A program made the position numbers and the translations under genes. This document shows positions 27,721-36,090 of a stretch of 64,000 bases of DNA, piece after piece (the stretch's first letter is position 1; each line of letters starts with the position of its first letter). Under the pieces are notes generated by a model. That model did no database searches and was not told where the DNA came from. It saw nothing but the letters and a program-made list of their open reading frames with translations. The stretch is taken from NCBI RefSeq assembly GCF_014643635.1, contig NZ_BMJV01000002.1, positions 310,001-374,000 of the forward strand. The letters run 5' to 3'. Source of the stretch: Salipiger pallidus. Lineage in GTDB: Bacteria; Pseudomonadota; Alphaproteobacteria; Rhodobacterales; Rhodobacteraceae.

Positions 27721-27944
27721 GATGATTGGAGCGCACCTCACCTGGGCGCCGACCCATGTGGATCGGAGCAGGTGCGGGGCGACTTCCCCCTATGTTTGAG
27801 ATGAGTTTGACCGTCCTGCCGAGAGACGCCCCGGCAGGTTGACTTTTCTTGAGACTCAGGGGATGAATAAGAGGTCGGGTCCAAACGACGCTTATTCAAA
27901 AGGCCTTCTTGCTTAGCGCGGGAAGGTCTTTTCTTTTCCCGGTG
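27721..27944. promoter_or_regulatory. Leader region of the transposition operon
   Basis: 224 bp with no gene. Contains a CCTGCCG / CGGCAGG hairpin (27815-27838) followed by TTGACTTTTCTT, and an inverted repeat GAATAAG / CTTATTC (27864-27896). Expected to carry the tnsA promoter and possibly transposon-end binding sites, but I could not define TGT...ACA ends. Confidence 0.4.
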
Positions 27945-28205
27945 TCATGTTTGCTCGGTTGGACGTTCCTCCTCCGCTGGGTATCGGTCCGGGAAAAGCT
28001 CAGCCGGTGTCGTGCCGACCGCGTCGGCGAGGGCTTTCTCGATTTTCGAGGACCGACGCAGACCCTGGCTAACAAGCGTGACCGTCGAACGCAGAACTTC
28101 AAGCTCACGGGCGACCGAGGCGATGGACCTACCGCGCAATCGCAGCTCCATCTTCAGGCGCTCGTGAGCAGGATTCACCGTGTGGGACATCGATGCTGTA
28201 ACCAT
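27945..28205 (-). CDS. Nlp/Ner-type HTH DNA-binding protein
   Basis: Up to 86 residues, small helix-turn-helix protein resembling phage Mu Ner / Nlp regulators: ERLKMELRLRGRSIASVARE, LRSTVTLVSQGL, KIEKALADAVGTTPAELFPD and RYP, the last being the usual LG..P.E.FP.RY ending. Ner-like proteins repress early transposition genes in Mu-like elements. Lies upstream of tnsA on the same strand and divergent from the gene at 28357, so it likely represses one or both. Start uncertain: ATG at 28205 or 28190, neither with a good ribosome-binding site. Confidence 0.75.
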   Translation of the reverse strand: MVTASMSHTVNPAHERLKMELRLRGRSIASVARELEVLRSTVTLVSQGLRRSSKIEKALADAVGTTPAELFPDRYPAEEERPTEQT

Positions 28206-28232
28206 GGTTGCTGGGACTTCGTGATCCGGAGA

Positions 28233-28255
28233 GAATCAGTGATTAACGAATCAGT
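28233..28255. promoter_or_regulatory. Tandem GAATCAGT repeats, candidate operator
   Basis: GAATCAGT at 28233-28240 and again at 28248-28255, a 15-bp period, in the divergent region between the Nlp-type regulator and the 28357 gene. A related AAATCAG occurs at about 28273. Plausible binding site for the adjacent HTH protein. Confidence 0.4.
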
Positions 28256-28356
28256 CAAGAAGAACTGTTTGAAATCAGATGGTTAAAAAGTGGGGCGAAA
28301 TTCGCGGCACTGCCACTTCGAGAATTTCACCGGAGTTTTTAGCCAAAGGAGGGCGC

Positions 28357-28872
28357 ATGGCGAACGCTAGAAACTATCTGGCCATAGCTGGAGAGAACGT
28401 TTTCATTTTCGAGAATGGCCACGGAACAGGAGTGCATCATTCAGAATTGCTGAGCCTGATGGCTGAAAGCCGGTCTTTGGCGGAGGTTAAGACGAAATTC
28501 CGCGCTAGCCGTTCCAACCCGATCGAGACGCTTGAGCATTTCGGCTTTGACTTCGACATTCTGCTGCGCGAGCAGTTTCGGGAGGGTCATCGCGATACCA
28601 CTCTCGCGAAACTTCACCGCGTCGACACGAAGTGGATAGCTGAAAAGAGACGTTCGCTCGGCTTCTCTCGTGAGCAGGGTCGCCCGCCTATTGATTTTAC
28701 GCGAGATGAGATTTTGCGGGCCCGCGGTACCGCCGAAAGCATCGTGGGCGCCGCAGAGCAACTCGGTATCGACCGGAAGACCTTCAGTAAGCTGTACCTT
28801 AGTAAGCTGAGATCTAATGGCCCTGTCGAAACCGATCGCATGAAAAGCAGCCTTCCTTCCAACAAAACGTAA
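28357..28872 (+). CDS. Hypothetical protein with C-terminal HTH
   Basis: 171 residues, not recognised. A strong AAAGGAGGG site 5 bp before ATG 28357 decides the start; the frame is open further left. The first ~60 residues (NARNYLAIAGENVFIFENGH) look globular. The C-terminal part has a helix-turn-helix-like segment SIVGAAEQLGIDRKTFSKLY after another KLHRVDTKWIAEKRRSLGF, giving two possible DNA-binding helices. Divergent from the Nlp-type gene and separated by tandem repeats, so it could be a regulator or cargo gene of the Tn7-like module. Confidence 0.65.
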   Translation: MANARNYLAIAGENVFIFENGHGTGVHHSELLSLMAESRSLAEVKTKFRASRSNPIETLEHFGFDFDILLREQFREGHRDTTLAKLHRVDTKWIAEKRRSLGFSREQGRPPIDFTRDEILRARGTAESIVGAAEQLGIDRKTFSKLYLSKLRSNGPVETDRMKSSLPSNKT

Positions 28873-29080
28873 TGGCATCAGAAGATCTCGGCTTGAGGTG
28901 CCTCGGCTCGCAAGTGCTGCCGTTCAAGCCGCGTGCGGCGAAGGTCGGGAAAGAGCCCTTTCCCGACTTTTGTGCGGCAAGATCGATTAGAGCGATCTCG
29001 GAAACAGCGTGCCGATCACCAACTTTGTAAAAATTGTCGGTTGAGGTACTCTTTGCGGGCTGGGGGCGGGGGTAAGGCGT

Positions 29081-30742
29081 ATGGAATACTACGACATCGA
29101 CGTTTACGAGCGGCGGGTGACGACGTCGTCGCCCGAGGCGCAGACCTGGTTCAATCGCGGGCTTGTCTGGACCAACGCATATTTCCACGACGAGGCGGTC
29201 GCCTGTTTCCGCCGCGCGCTCGAGGCCGATCCGACATGCGCGATGGCGCATTGGGGCGTCGCCTATGCCGCCGGGCCGAACTACAACATGCCCTGGGAGC
29301 GTCGAGACGAGAAGATGCGCGCCGCGACCGCCGATACGTGCCATTCCGCAACGCGATCCGCCCTGGCTCTGGTCAAGAACGTGACACCATTCGAGCGCGC
29401 GATGATCGAGGCACTGCCCTCGCGGTTTCCGCAGGACACACCGGAATCTCTCGAAGTGATGCGCGGTTGGAACGACGATTACGCTAACGCCATGCGGACG
29501 GTTTACGAGGCGTTTCCCGGCGATCTCGACGTTGCGTGCATCTTCGTCGAAGCCATCATGAACCGGACGCCGTGGAAGATGTGGGACCAGGCCACAGGTG
29601 ATGTCGCCGAGGGAGCGGGGACGATAGAAGCGCAGGACGTCCTGGAACGGATGTTCGACCGGCACGAGGAGGCGTGGACGCATCCCGGCCTCCTCCACCT
29701 CTACGTCCACCTTATGGAAATGTCGCCGATACCCGAGAAGGCACTGAAAGCAGGCGATGCGTTGCGCGAACTCGTGCCCGATGCCGGCCACCTGATGCAC
29801 ATGCCGACCCATATCGACGTTCAGTGCGGGCACTACCGCGATGTCTTTCACTGGAACTGGAAGGCGACCCAGGTCGACCGGAAGGCGCTCGAAAACATGG
29901 GCGTCTACACGCTCTATACAGGCTACCGTATCCACAATTACCACTTCGCCGTCTACGGGGCGATGTTCCTCGGCCAGTATGAACCAGCGATGCGCGCGGC
30001 GCGTGAAATGGTGGCTGTCACGCCGGAAGAACTCCTTCGGGTCCAGTCCCCGCCCTTTGCGACCTTCTTCGAAAGCTATTTCGCCCTCTGGGTACACGTG
30101 ATGGTTCGCTTCGGAAAATGGCGCGAGCTGATCGCCGAGCCCTTGCCAGAGGACCCGGCGCTCTGGGCCAACCTTACCGCGACCCTGCATTACGCAAAGG
30201 GCGTGGCCCATGCTGCGCTGGGTGAGGTGCCAGAAGCGGAAGCCGAGCGGGAAAGGTTCCTCGCCGCGCGCGACGCCATGCCCGAGGACCGCCGGTTGCA
30301 CAATGTCCTCTGCCTCGAACAACTGGCGGTCGCCGAGGCGATGCTCGACGGAGAGATCGAGTATCGGAAGGGCAACTACGATGTCGCCTATCGTCGGTTG
30401 CGCGACGCGGTGGCCCTGGAGGACGCGCTTCCCTACGACGAGCCTTGGGGCTGGATGCAGCCGACGCGGCACGCGCTGGGGGCGCTTCTGCTGGAACAGG
30501 GTCACGTCGAGAAGGCCGAGGCGGCTTATCGTGAGGACCTGGGCCTCGGCGGCACCTTGACCCGCGCGCAGATCCATCCGGACAACGTCTGGAGCCTGAG
30601 AGGTCTCAACGACTGCATGAAGGCGCGTGGAGCGTCTGGGAGCGTGGAGGCACGGATCATCGCGCAGAAACTGGCGCTTGCCGAAGCCCGGGCCGACGGC
30701 AGGGTTGGTGCCTCCTGTTATTGCGCGCAGGCCGCTCAGTAG
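29081..30742 (+). CDS. TPR-repeat protein, uncharacterised
   Basis: 553 residues, cytosolic by absence of a signal peptide. Helical repeats of TPR type are visible at AQTWFNRGLVWTNAYFHDEA, followed by CFRRALEADPTCAMAHWGVA, then in the C-terminal third (YDVAYRRLRDAVALEDALPY, LEQGHVEKAEAAYREDLGLG). The middle holds conserved-looking His-rich helices (THPGLLHLYVHLMEMSP, AGHLMHMPTHIDVQ) reminiscent of a large family of TPR proteins found as single genes in many bacteria. A GGGGTAAGG stretch precedes the ATG. No neighbour gives a clear function. Confidence 0.82.
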   Translation: MEYYDIDVYERRVTTSSPEAQTWFNRGLVWTNAYFHDEAVACFRRALEADPTCAMAHWGVAYAAGPNYNMPWERRDEKMRAATADTCHSATRSALALVKNVTPFERAMIEALPSRFPQDTPESLEVMRGWNDDYANAMRTVYEAFPGDLDVACIFVEAIMNRTPWKMWDQATGDVAEGAGTIEAQDVLERMFDRHEEAWTHPGLLHLYVHLMEMSPIPEKALKAGDALRELVPDAGHLMHMPTHIDVQCGHYRDVFHWNWKATQVDRKALENMGVYTLYTGYRIHNYHFAVYGAMFLGQYEPAMRAAREMVAVTPEELLRVQSPPFATFFESYFALWVHVMVRFGKWRELIAEPLPEDPALWANLTATLHYAKGVAHAALGEVPEAEAERERFLAARDAMPEDRRLHNVLCLEQLAVAEAMLDGEIEYRKGNYDVAYRRLRDAVALEDALPYDEPWGWMQPTRHALGALLLEQGHVEKAEAAYREDLGLGGTLTRAQIHPDNVWSLRGLNDCMKARGASGSVEARIIAQKLALAEARADGRVGASCYCAQAAQ

Positions 30743-31178
30743 CTTCGTATAGGTTCGCTTGTCTCAATGGCGGCTCCGTCCGCACTGCCGACGCTCGCGC
30801 CAGTCGCAGGGAGTGACCGCTTCGGCGTAGAGCGCCCGGTCAGAGGCAACGCCTCTGACGAATAGGGCAGAGCCATGTGATACCGTCCAAACGCACCCGG
30901 AACCGTCATCCGCAGTGCCGAGACCTGGGCCGCTGCCCGACCATTCGGCCGCAGCGGCGGTTGGCTCCGGGGGAGACGGCCGACGCCGAACTAGGCCGAA
31001 GGTATGGCAGGGATCCAGTGCTCGGGGAGGCCGGCGCGAAGCGTGGGCCGAGTAGGGCGCCATGCGCACGGCGGAGACCGTGCGCGGAGGGGCCAACAAT
31101 CTCTATTGCGAGGGATTTTGAATTTTCACCGTTCGCGTCGATACTTCTGGAATCGAAGCTAGGAAGAGGCAGAACACT
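30743..31178. other. Non-coding gap with palindromic repeat copy
   Basis: About 435 bp. Holds copy C of the dispersed palindrome (30839-30874). The right end has AGGAAGAGG before the GTG start at 31179. I see no gene. Confidence 0.5.
30839..30874 (-). repeat. Dispersed palindromic repeat, copy C
   Basis: CAGAGG-CAACG-CCTCTG core followed by GACGAATAGGGCAGAG, matching copies at 22033 and 44937. Unlike those it is not within the 708-bp repeat, so the palindrome moves or persists independently. Located about 100 bp after the TPR gene. Confidence 0.6.
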
Positions 31179-31574
31179 GTGAACGACAACGAACAGAATA
31201 ACGGCGAAGCGCCTAGCCGGTACGAGCTGAAGCCCTTGGTCGAAGTGAACGCCGCTGGCTACACCAAGATCATCTCCCGGGTCCTTCTCGGGGCCGGTGC
31301 CTTGGGCGTAGCCGGCAAGCTGGGAGAATTGGCTTTTCTGGGGCTCGGATCGGGAAACGGATGGACGATTTTCCTTGGGGTGATCCTCGGTGCAGCCGCC
31401 ATTGGCATGTTCACCATCTCGGTCCCGGTCTTCATCTTCGCTTTTGCAGGGTGGATTGGCGAAGACCGGTTCCACGGCCGACAGGGGTTGAAAGACCCAT
31501 ATGGAGTGGTGTTCGCGATCGCGATGATACTGATCTTCGTGGCTCTCACGCAGATGCTCGTGCTGAGCGCGTAA
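31179..31574 (+). CDS. Small membrane protein, hypothetical
   Basis: 131 residues, start GTG with AGGAAGAGG upstream. Polar N-terminus of about 30 residues, then three hydrophobic segments: IISRVLLGAGALGVAG, WTIFLGVILGAAAIGMFTI merging with SVPVFIFAFAG, and VVFAIAMILIFVALTQMLV at the C-terminus. A short charged loop (GEDRFHGRQGLKDPYG) separates the last two. No family recognised. Single gene, followed by a GC-rich hairpin (31609-31633, 10-bp stem) without T-run. Confidence 0.65.
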   Translation: MNDNEQNNGEAPSRYELKPLVEVNAAGYTKIISRVLLGAGALGVAGKLGELAFLGLGSGNGWTIFLGVILGAAAIGMFTISVPVFIFAFAGWIGEDRFHGRQGLKDPYGVVFAIAMILIFVALTQMLVLSA

Positions 31575-31840
31575 ACGAGGGGAGAGTTGGTCGCCAGCCT
31601 CGGCCGACGCCGCCCGTCAGGGCGACGGGCGGCCCGAAGGCCACCTCGCCGATCAGCCGTCGATCGGCGGCTGGTCGCCTTTCCACGGGTCGTTTGCGGG
31701 ATAGTATGAAGTCCGACGCTAAGCCGACAGCGGTTGTTCGGACAGCGCGTAGCGAGCGGCTGCTTTGAGCCCCAGATTTACTGATGCTGCGACCCGTGTG
31801 AATGGCGGCTCCGATAGTCTTCCGCCGAAGAAAGCCAAGT
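31575..31840. other. Non-coding gap
   Basis: About 265 bp with the hairpin GCCGCCCGTC / GACGGGCGGC at 31609-31633 and a second short CAGCCG / CGGCTG hairpin just after. No gene is supported. Confidence 0.4.
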
Positions 31841-31957
31841 TTACCGGTCACGATCCTCAATCCGAAACTGCGCCAACCCGTGAGCGATCAATCTGTCGAA
31901 CAACTCCCGTGCGTCGATCCCGCTTGCAGCCATCACCTTCGCGATACATGCCGACAT
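31841..31957 (-). CDS. Possible 38-residue protein downstream of MFS gene
   Basis: Reads MSACIAKVMAASGIDARELF followed by DRLIAHGLAQFRIEDRDR. The same frame is open back to the stop of the MFS gene at 32003-32005 (preceding residues CDYECKERKTVADPR), without another start codon. Composition is protein-like and it lies 45 bp downstream of the exporter gene on the same strand. It may be a real small gene, a C-terminal extension exposed by a stop, or chance. Confidence 0.3.
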   Translation of the reverse strand: MSACIAKVMAASGIDARELFDRLIAHGLAQFRIEDRDR

Positions 31958-32002
31958 ACGTGGATCCGCAACCGTTTTCCGTTCTTTGCATTCATAATCG
32001 CA

Positions 32003-33169
32003 CTATCTGGCATCGAAGGCGGCGAGAGGCGGAACCGTTCCTCGTTTCCACGTCAGCACGATGGTCGCCGTGACCATGATCTGGACTGCTGCGAACGCCA
32101 CCATCGCCGAGAGAAGGCCGACCATATCGGCCAATGCACCGCTGGCGATCACAGGAAGTGAGAACCCGAAGTACGCATAGACGAAAAGGCCCGCCGTCGC
32201 CCGCGCCCGGTCGTCCGGCGCACGCGATGAAACTTCCGCCAAAGAAGCTAGATAGGTGAAGCCGTAGCTGGCCGCACTGGTGATGCAGGTGCCGACGAGA
32301 ACGAATGCCAGAACTTTTAGCCAGGCACCGGCCAGGAGGACGAGAAAGCCGAGCGGGATCAAAACGAACCCGAGGGCGAGGGCGCGGTCGTTGGTCATGC
32401 GCCGGGCAATCGGTTGGCAGAGAAACCCCACGAAGATCGCTAGGAAGATGACAAGGCCCGTCCACCCACCGAGGTCGTTCGCGGCAAGCTCCAGTGGAAT
32501 GACAGCGATGGTCATCCCGGTCGTGGACCAAGCAAGCGCCATTGCGGCACCGAACATCCATGTGCCCGAAGGGAATACCGGCAGGCGCAGAAGGGACACG
32601 GGTCGAGGCTTGTCGATCCGCGGCAGTCCGAGGGCGATCGCGGCGAGGACCGGAGCCGCCACGAACAGGCCGATGTAGCTGGCAGGCAAGAGCGTCGGGC
32701 CCTGCACCCCGAGGCTGATACCAGTCGCCAGCGCGCCGCCGCCAAAGCCGAGCGACGTCGCAGAGGTAACGATCAGGGCGGCGTTCTTGGCGCGATCCGA
32801 GCCGAGGATTTCCGTCATGTAAGCCGTCCCCGCGGTCGTCGCCAGACCGGTTCCGATCCCGAGCAGGAAGCGCGCGACGACAAGACTTGTCCAGCTTGGC
32901 GCTTGCACGAGAAGCGCCGTAGCCACGGCACCTAGGATCAACGCCAACGCAATCGGAACCCGCCGCCCGATCCGGTCCGAAAGCCCACCGAGCAGCAACA
33001 GTGTCGGCATGAGACCCCCGACATAGGCCGCGAACGCGACCGTCACCGCCGTCGCCCCGACATCACTTTGCGCCGCATAAGCATCGTAGAGCGGAGCCTG
33101 AAGGTTCACCGCGAACGTCACCATGAAGAGACCAAGGGCGAGCAGTGAAACTGGGATCAGTTTGGGCAT
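32003..33169 (-). CDS. MFS transporter, drug-efflux type
   Basis: 388 residues, twelve predicted TM segments. The GGLSDRIGRRVPIALAL loop between TM2 and TM3 is the major facilitator signature; GIGTGLATTAGTAYMTEILG follows in the TM4-TM5 area. Length and layout fit small proton-driven exporters of the DHA1 kind. Divergent from a MocR-type regulator 124 bp away, a common pairing in which the regulator controls the exporter. The substrate is unknown. Confidence 0.85.
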   Translation of the reverse strand: MPKLIPVSLLALGLFMVTFAVNLQAPLYDAYAAQSDVGATAVTVAFAAYVGGLMPTLLLLGGLSDRIGRRVPIALALILGAVATALLVQAPSWTSLVVARFLLGIGTGLATTAGTAYMTEILGSDRAKNAALIVTSATSLGFGGGALATGISLGVQGPTLLPASYIGLFVAAPVLAAIALGLPRIDKPRPVSLLRLPVFPSGTWMFGAAMALAWSTTGMTIAVIPLELAANDLGGWTGLVIFLAIFVGFLCQPIARRMTNDRALALGFVLIPLGFLVLLAGAWLKVLAFVLVGTCITSAASYGFTYLASLAEVSSRAPDDRARATAGLFVYAYFGFSLPVIASGALADMVGLLSAMVAFAAVQIMVTATIVLTWKRGTVPPLAAFDAR

Positions 33170-33293
33170 GGGACGCGGACCTCAAAAATTGACTTGAGAT
33201 CGGAATGCCATGAGGCAATAAGCATGACAATTTTTCTATTGTACTAGATACAGTGAACCCATGAAGTAGGCTCGTTACCTACGCCTTGCCGAT
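33170..33293. promoter_or_regulatory. Divergent promoter region, exporter and MocR-type regulator
   Basis: 124 bp, AT-rich in the middle (GACAATTTTTCTATTGTACT). ATTGTACTAGATACAGTG resembles the spaced half-sites MocR-type regulators bind. It also contains ATG AAG TAG at 33261-33269 in frame with the regulator, probably its original start. Confidence 0.4.
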
Positions 33294-34595
33294 ATGCTTT
33301 CGACGGCGATTCAACAGGGCAAGCTCGCTCCGGGCACGAAGCTGCCAACGCACCGCGCGTTTGCGGAACAGTTTAACGTAGCCCTTGCCACGGCGACTCG
33401 TGCCTACGGCGAGCTGGAGCGCAGGGGCTTGATTGTCGGCGAAGCCGGGCGCGGCACCTTTGTTCGCGACCTCGGATTACCCCCTATGCTGGGGGTCCGA
33501 CAGACCGCCAGCGATGGCCTCATTGACCTGGTTTTCAACATGCCGGGGGGCGCGGCCGATGCGGATATGTTGCGGGCGGGCCTGCGGCGGCTTGCGGCGG
33601 CGGGCGACCTTGAGGCGATGCTACGCTACCAGCCTCACGGCGGGCGAACGCACGAACGACGGATCATTGCCGAAAGTCTTGCCTCGACCCTTGGTCCTAT
33701 CGACCCCGAATGCCTTCTGGTCACGTCAGGCGACCAGCATGGGCTGGCGACCATCGTCCTTGGGCTCTTGCGACGAGGTGAGAGGATCGCAACCGACACC
33801 CTGACCTACCCTGGCTTCAAGTCCATCGCGGCGTTGCAGGGCCTTGATCTTGTTCCCGTCGAGGAGCGGCGCGGCGTAATGGACCCGGACGATCTGGAAC
33901 GACAGTGTCGCGAACGTATGTTGAGGGCGGTCTATCTGATGCCAACCGTTCACAACCCCTTGGGTTCAGTCATGGATGAGGCAACACGCCTGCATCTGAT
34001 CGAGGTCGCGCGCGCGCATGACTTGTTGCTGATCGAGGACGCGGCCTACGCGTTTCTTGAGCCGGTCCCTCCGCCAAGCTTTATCGCCCTCGCGCCGGAA
34101 CGAACGATTCATGTAGGGAGCTTTTCCAAGAGCCTCGCAACAGGCTTGCGGCTGGGCTACTTGATCGCTCCGACGACCTACACAGACAGATTGCTTGAAG
34201 CGATCCGAGCGACAACCTGGAACGCCCCGGCGCTGATTTCCAGTCTGGTCACGAATTGGGTGGAGGACGGCACACTTGCCAGTTCCGAAGAGGCTCGGCG
34301 GCGAGACGGTGCAGAGCGCCAGCGACTTTGCCGGACAGTTTTTGATGGACGGTCTGTTCTTTCGCATCGCAACGCAGGTTTCGCCTGGTTGCCGCTCGAA
34401 AAGGGTGTTCGGGCAGAACCAATCGTTACACGTTTGAAAGAGCAAGGTATTTCCGCATCCGGTGCAGAACCTTTTGCAACGACGGTCGCAGTGCCACAGG
34501 CGCTTAGGCTTGCTTTTGGCGGTGTGCCGAAAAATGAGCTGGAGGAGGTCTTTCAAATAGTTCGCAAAGCTGTCGATGGGGCTTCTATGGCGTGA
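33294..34595 (+). CDS. MocR-type GntR/aminotransferase regulator, N-terminus possibly truncated
   Basis: 433 residues: N-terminal GntR winged helix (GTKLPTHRAFAEQFNVALAT, RAYGELERRGLIVGEAGRGT) followed by a type I PLP aminotransferase-like domain (LLIEDAAYAFLEP, GSFSKSLATGLRLGYLIAP with the PLP Lys). Reading upstream in frame gives ATG AAG TAG GCT CGT TAC CTA CGC: the family's RYLRLADML helix continues to an ATG at 33261, but its third codon is TAG. Starting at ATG 33294 removes half of the first DNA-binding helix. Either a nonsense mutation has weakened the regulator, or translation restarts at 33294. Confidence 0.78.
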   Translation: MLSTAIQQGKLAPGTKLPTHRAFAEQFNVALATATRAYGELERRGLIVGEAGRGTFVRDLGLPPMLGVRQTASDGLIDLVFNMPGGAADADMLRAGLRRLAAAGDLEAMLRYQPHGGRTHERRIIAESLASTLGPIDPECLLVTSGDQHGLATIVLGLLRRGERIATDTLTYPGFKSIAALQGLDLVPVEERRGVMDPDDLERQCRERMLRAVYLMPTVHNPLGSVMDEATRLHLIEVARAHDLLLIEDAAYAFLEPVPPPSFIALAPERTIHVGSFSKSLATGLRLGYLIAPTTYTDRLLEAIRATTWNAPALISSLVTNWVEDGTLASSEEARRRDGAERQRLCRTVFDGRSVLSHRNAGFAWLPLEKGVRAEPIVTRLKEQGISASGAEPFATTVAVPQALRLAFGGVPKNELEEVFQIVRKAVDGASMA

Positions 34596-34866
34596 GAAAA
34601 TTCCGAGAGCTGACATTCGCACGGCCGCAGCGAAAGCTCACTTTGTCCGCACTGTGGCCCTTCGAGTGCCTGCCGTCGAGAGTCCGCTCTGGAGGAACGT
34701 TGGGGGGCATGGGCGGAAGGCACGACTTTGGCACCGGCCCATGCTCCAAGCAGGGATGGGCCCTGAACTGCATTTTGACCTCCTCAAGAAGCTACCACTA
34801 TGCCAAACCTGAGGCACCCGACGCTATGCCATCTTTTAGGAAACTCACAGTGGAACAGAGTTTATC

Positions 34867-35106
34867 TTGGCGAAACTGACGATAAATAACCTGCCGGACG
34901 AGCTTCACGACCGCCTCCGCGCTCAAGCTAGATCGAATAAGCGGAGCCTTGAAGACGAGGTGCGCTCGATCCTCACTCAGTCAGCCATCGCGTCGAGCGA
35001 CGGCGGGTTCGGCGTTCGCATACGCAAACGCTATGGGGCCTACCTAGGGAACGACTTGTCGGTAGAAAGAGACCAGACGACGGGCCCCTCGGGCGTATTC
35101 GACTGA
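34867..35106 (+). CDS. FitA-like ribbon-helix-helix antitoxin, solitary
   Basis: 79 residues, TTG start. The ribbon-helix-helix part AKLTINNLPDELHDRLRAQA, continuing into RSNKRSLEDEVRSIL, is typical of FitA-type antitoxins, which bind DNA as dimers and neutralise a PIN-domain RNase. The C-terminal tail would contact the toxin. No PIN-domain gene follows: the next 264 bp have no suitable frame. It may be an orphan antitoxin, or the toxin gene may be lost. A good ribosome-binding site is not seen. Confidence 0.6.
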   Translation: MAKLTINNLPDELHDRLRAQARSNKRSLEDEVRSILTQSAIASSDGGFGVRIRKRYGAYLGNDLSVERDQTTGPSGVFD

Positions 35107-35370
35107 ATTTACACGCCGTGAGCGTGATCTCGAAAGTGTTGCTGCAGTAGCCCAAAATCAAGAACTTTGTCTCGTTGGCCCAGCGTGATCTCAGGATAAC
35201 ACCCACATCCTACGTGACGATGAAGCCATCTACTTCTGTCCGATAGGGGATCGTTCAACGGACGTTTTTGATTTCGCCTCGCGCTCCTTCTGCTGTTGAG
35301 AAAACTATGTCTCGATAGGGTGGTACGATTTTTTTATCGCTGAAGGGGCCGCTTGCGTTACGCTTGACCC

Positions 35371-35952
35371 ATGACAACCCTCCGTATTGGCTATGCCCGC
35401 TGCTCCACCGACGCTCAGGATCTCGCCGCGCAGCGCGCGGCGCTGGAAATTCTTGGCGTCGCCTCCGAGCGCATCTACACTGACCATGGGCTGACCGGCC
35501 GCAACCGCGACCGGCCCGGTCTTGCCCAGGCGCTGGCAGCCGTGCGGGCGGGCGACACACTTGTGGTGCCCAAGCTTGACCGGCTGGCCCGCTCGGTGCC
35601 GGACGCGCGCGACATCACCGACGGGTTAGCTGAGCGCGGGGTACGGCTCGCGCTAGGAAGCACGGTCTACGACCCCACCGATCCGATGGGACGGATGTTC
35701 TTCAACGTACTGGCGACCTTCGCCGAGTTCGAAGCCGACGTAATCCGGCTACGCACCCGCGAGGGCATGGCGGTGGCCCGCGCCAAAGGGAAGTTGAGGG
35801 GCAAGAAGCCAAAGCTTTCCGACCGGCAGGCAGCGGAGTTGACACGGATGCACGCAACTGGGGAGTATTCGGTGTCGGACTTGGCCGAGCTCTTCTCTGT
35901 GTCGCGGCCAACCGTCTATCGCACGTTGGCGCGGCAATGGCCGAAACGTTAA
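35371..35952 (+). CDS. Serine recombinase, resolvase/invertase family
   Basis: 193 residues. Resolvase catalytic domain with the nucleophile in IGYARCSTDAQDLAAQR (Ser at about residue 12), the KLDRLARSVPDARDI and TVYDPTDPMGRMFFN segments, the long E helix (AEFEADVIRLRTREGMAVAR), then a C-terminal HTH (SVSDLAELFSVSRPTVYRTL). Complete and intact. A truncated dead copy lies at 8487-8861. No transposase gene of Tn3 type is adjacent. The upstream 35107-35370 has no gene but could hold a res-type site. Confidence 0.9.
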   Translation: MTTLRIGYARCSTDAQDLAAQRAALEILGVASERIYTDHGLTGRNRDRPGLAQALAAVRAGDTLVVPKLDRLARSVPDARDITDGLAERGVRLALGSTVYDPTDPMGRMFFNVLATFAEFEADVIRLRTREGMAVARAKGKLRGKKPKLSDRQAAELTRMHATGEYSVSDLAELFSVSRPTVYRTLARQWPKR

Positions 35953-36031
35953 TGGCCGACGGTCCATTCCAACCCGTTACAGCCAACCCTTCCAGCGACG
36001 GCACAAAGTCTACCGTGGGCAAGATGGGCGG
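35578..36031 (+). repeat. Direct repeat with 8487-8940 (resolvase block)
   Basis: Matches the 8.5-kb remnant from the codons for DRLARSV through about 80 bp past the stop codon. This copy is the intact one. The unit's left boundary is not defined because the other copy lacks the 5' third. Confidence 0.75.
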
Positions 36032-36090
36032 AGAGCTGCCGTTCGCTGCGCCAGTTCCAAAAGCTATTCCAAAGTTATCAAAGCAGACTT

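Noticed and set aside
27815-27838. CCTGCCG/CGGCAGG hairpin as another copy of the palindrome in the IS3 orfA
   Set aside because: Shares only a short GC-rich core; loop and flanks differ.
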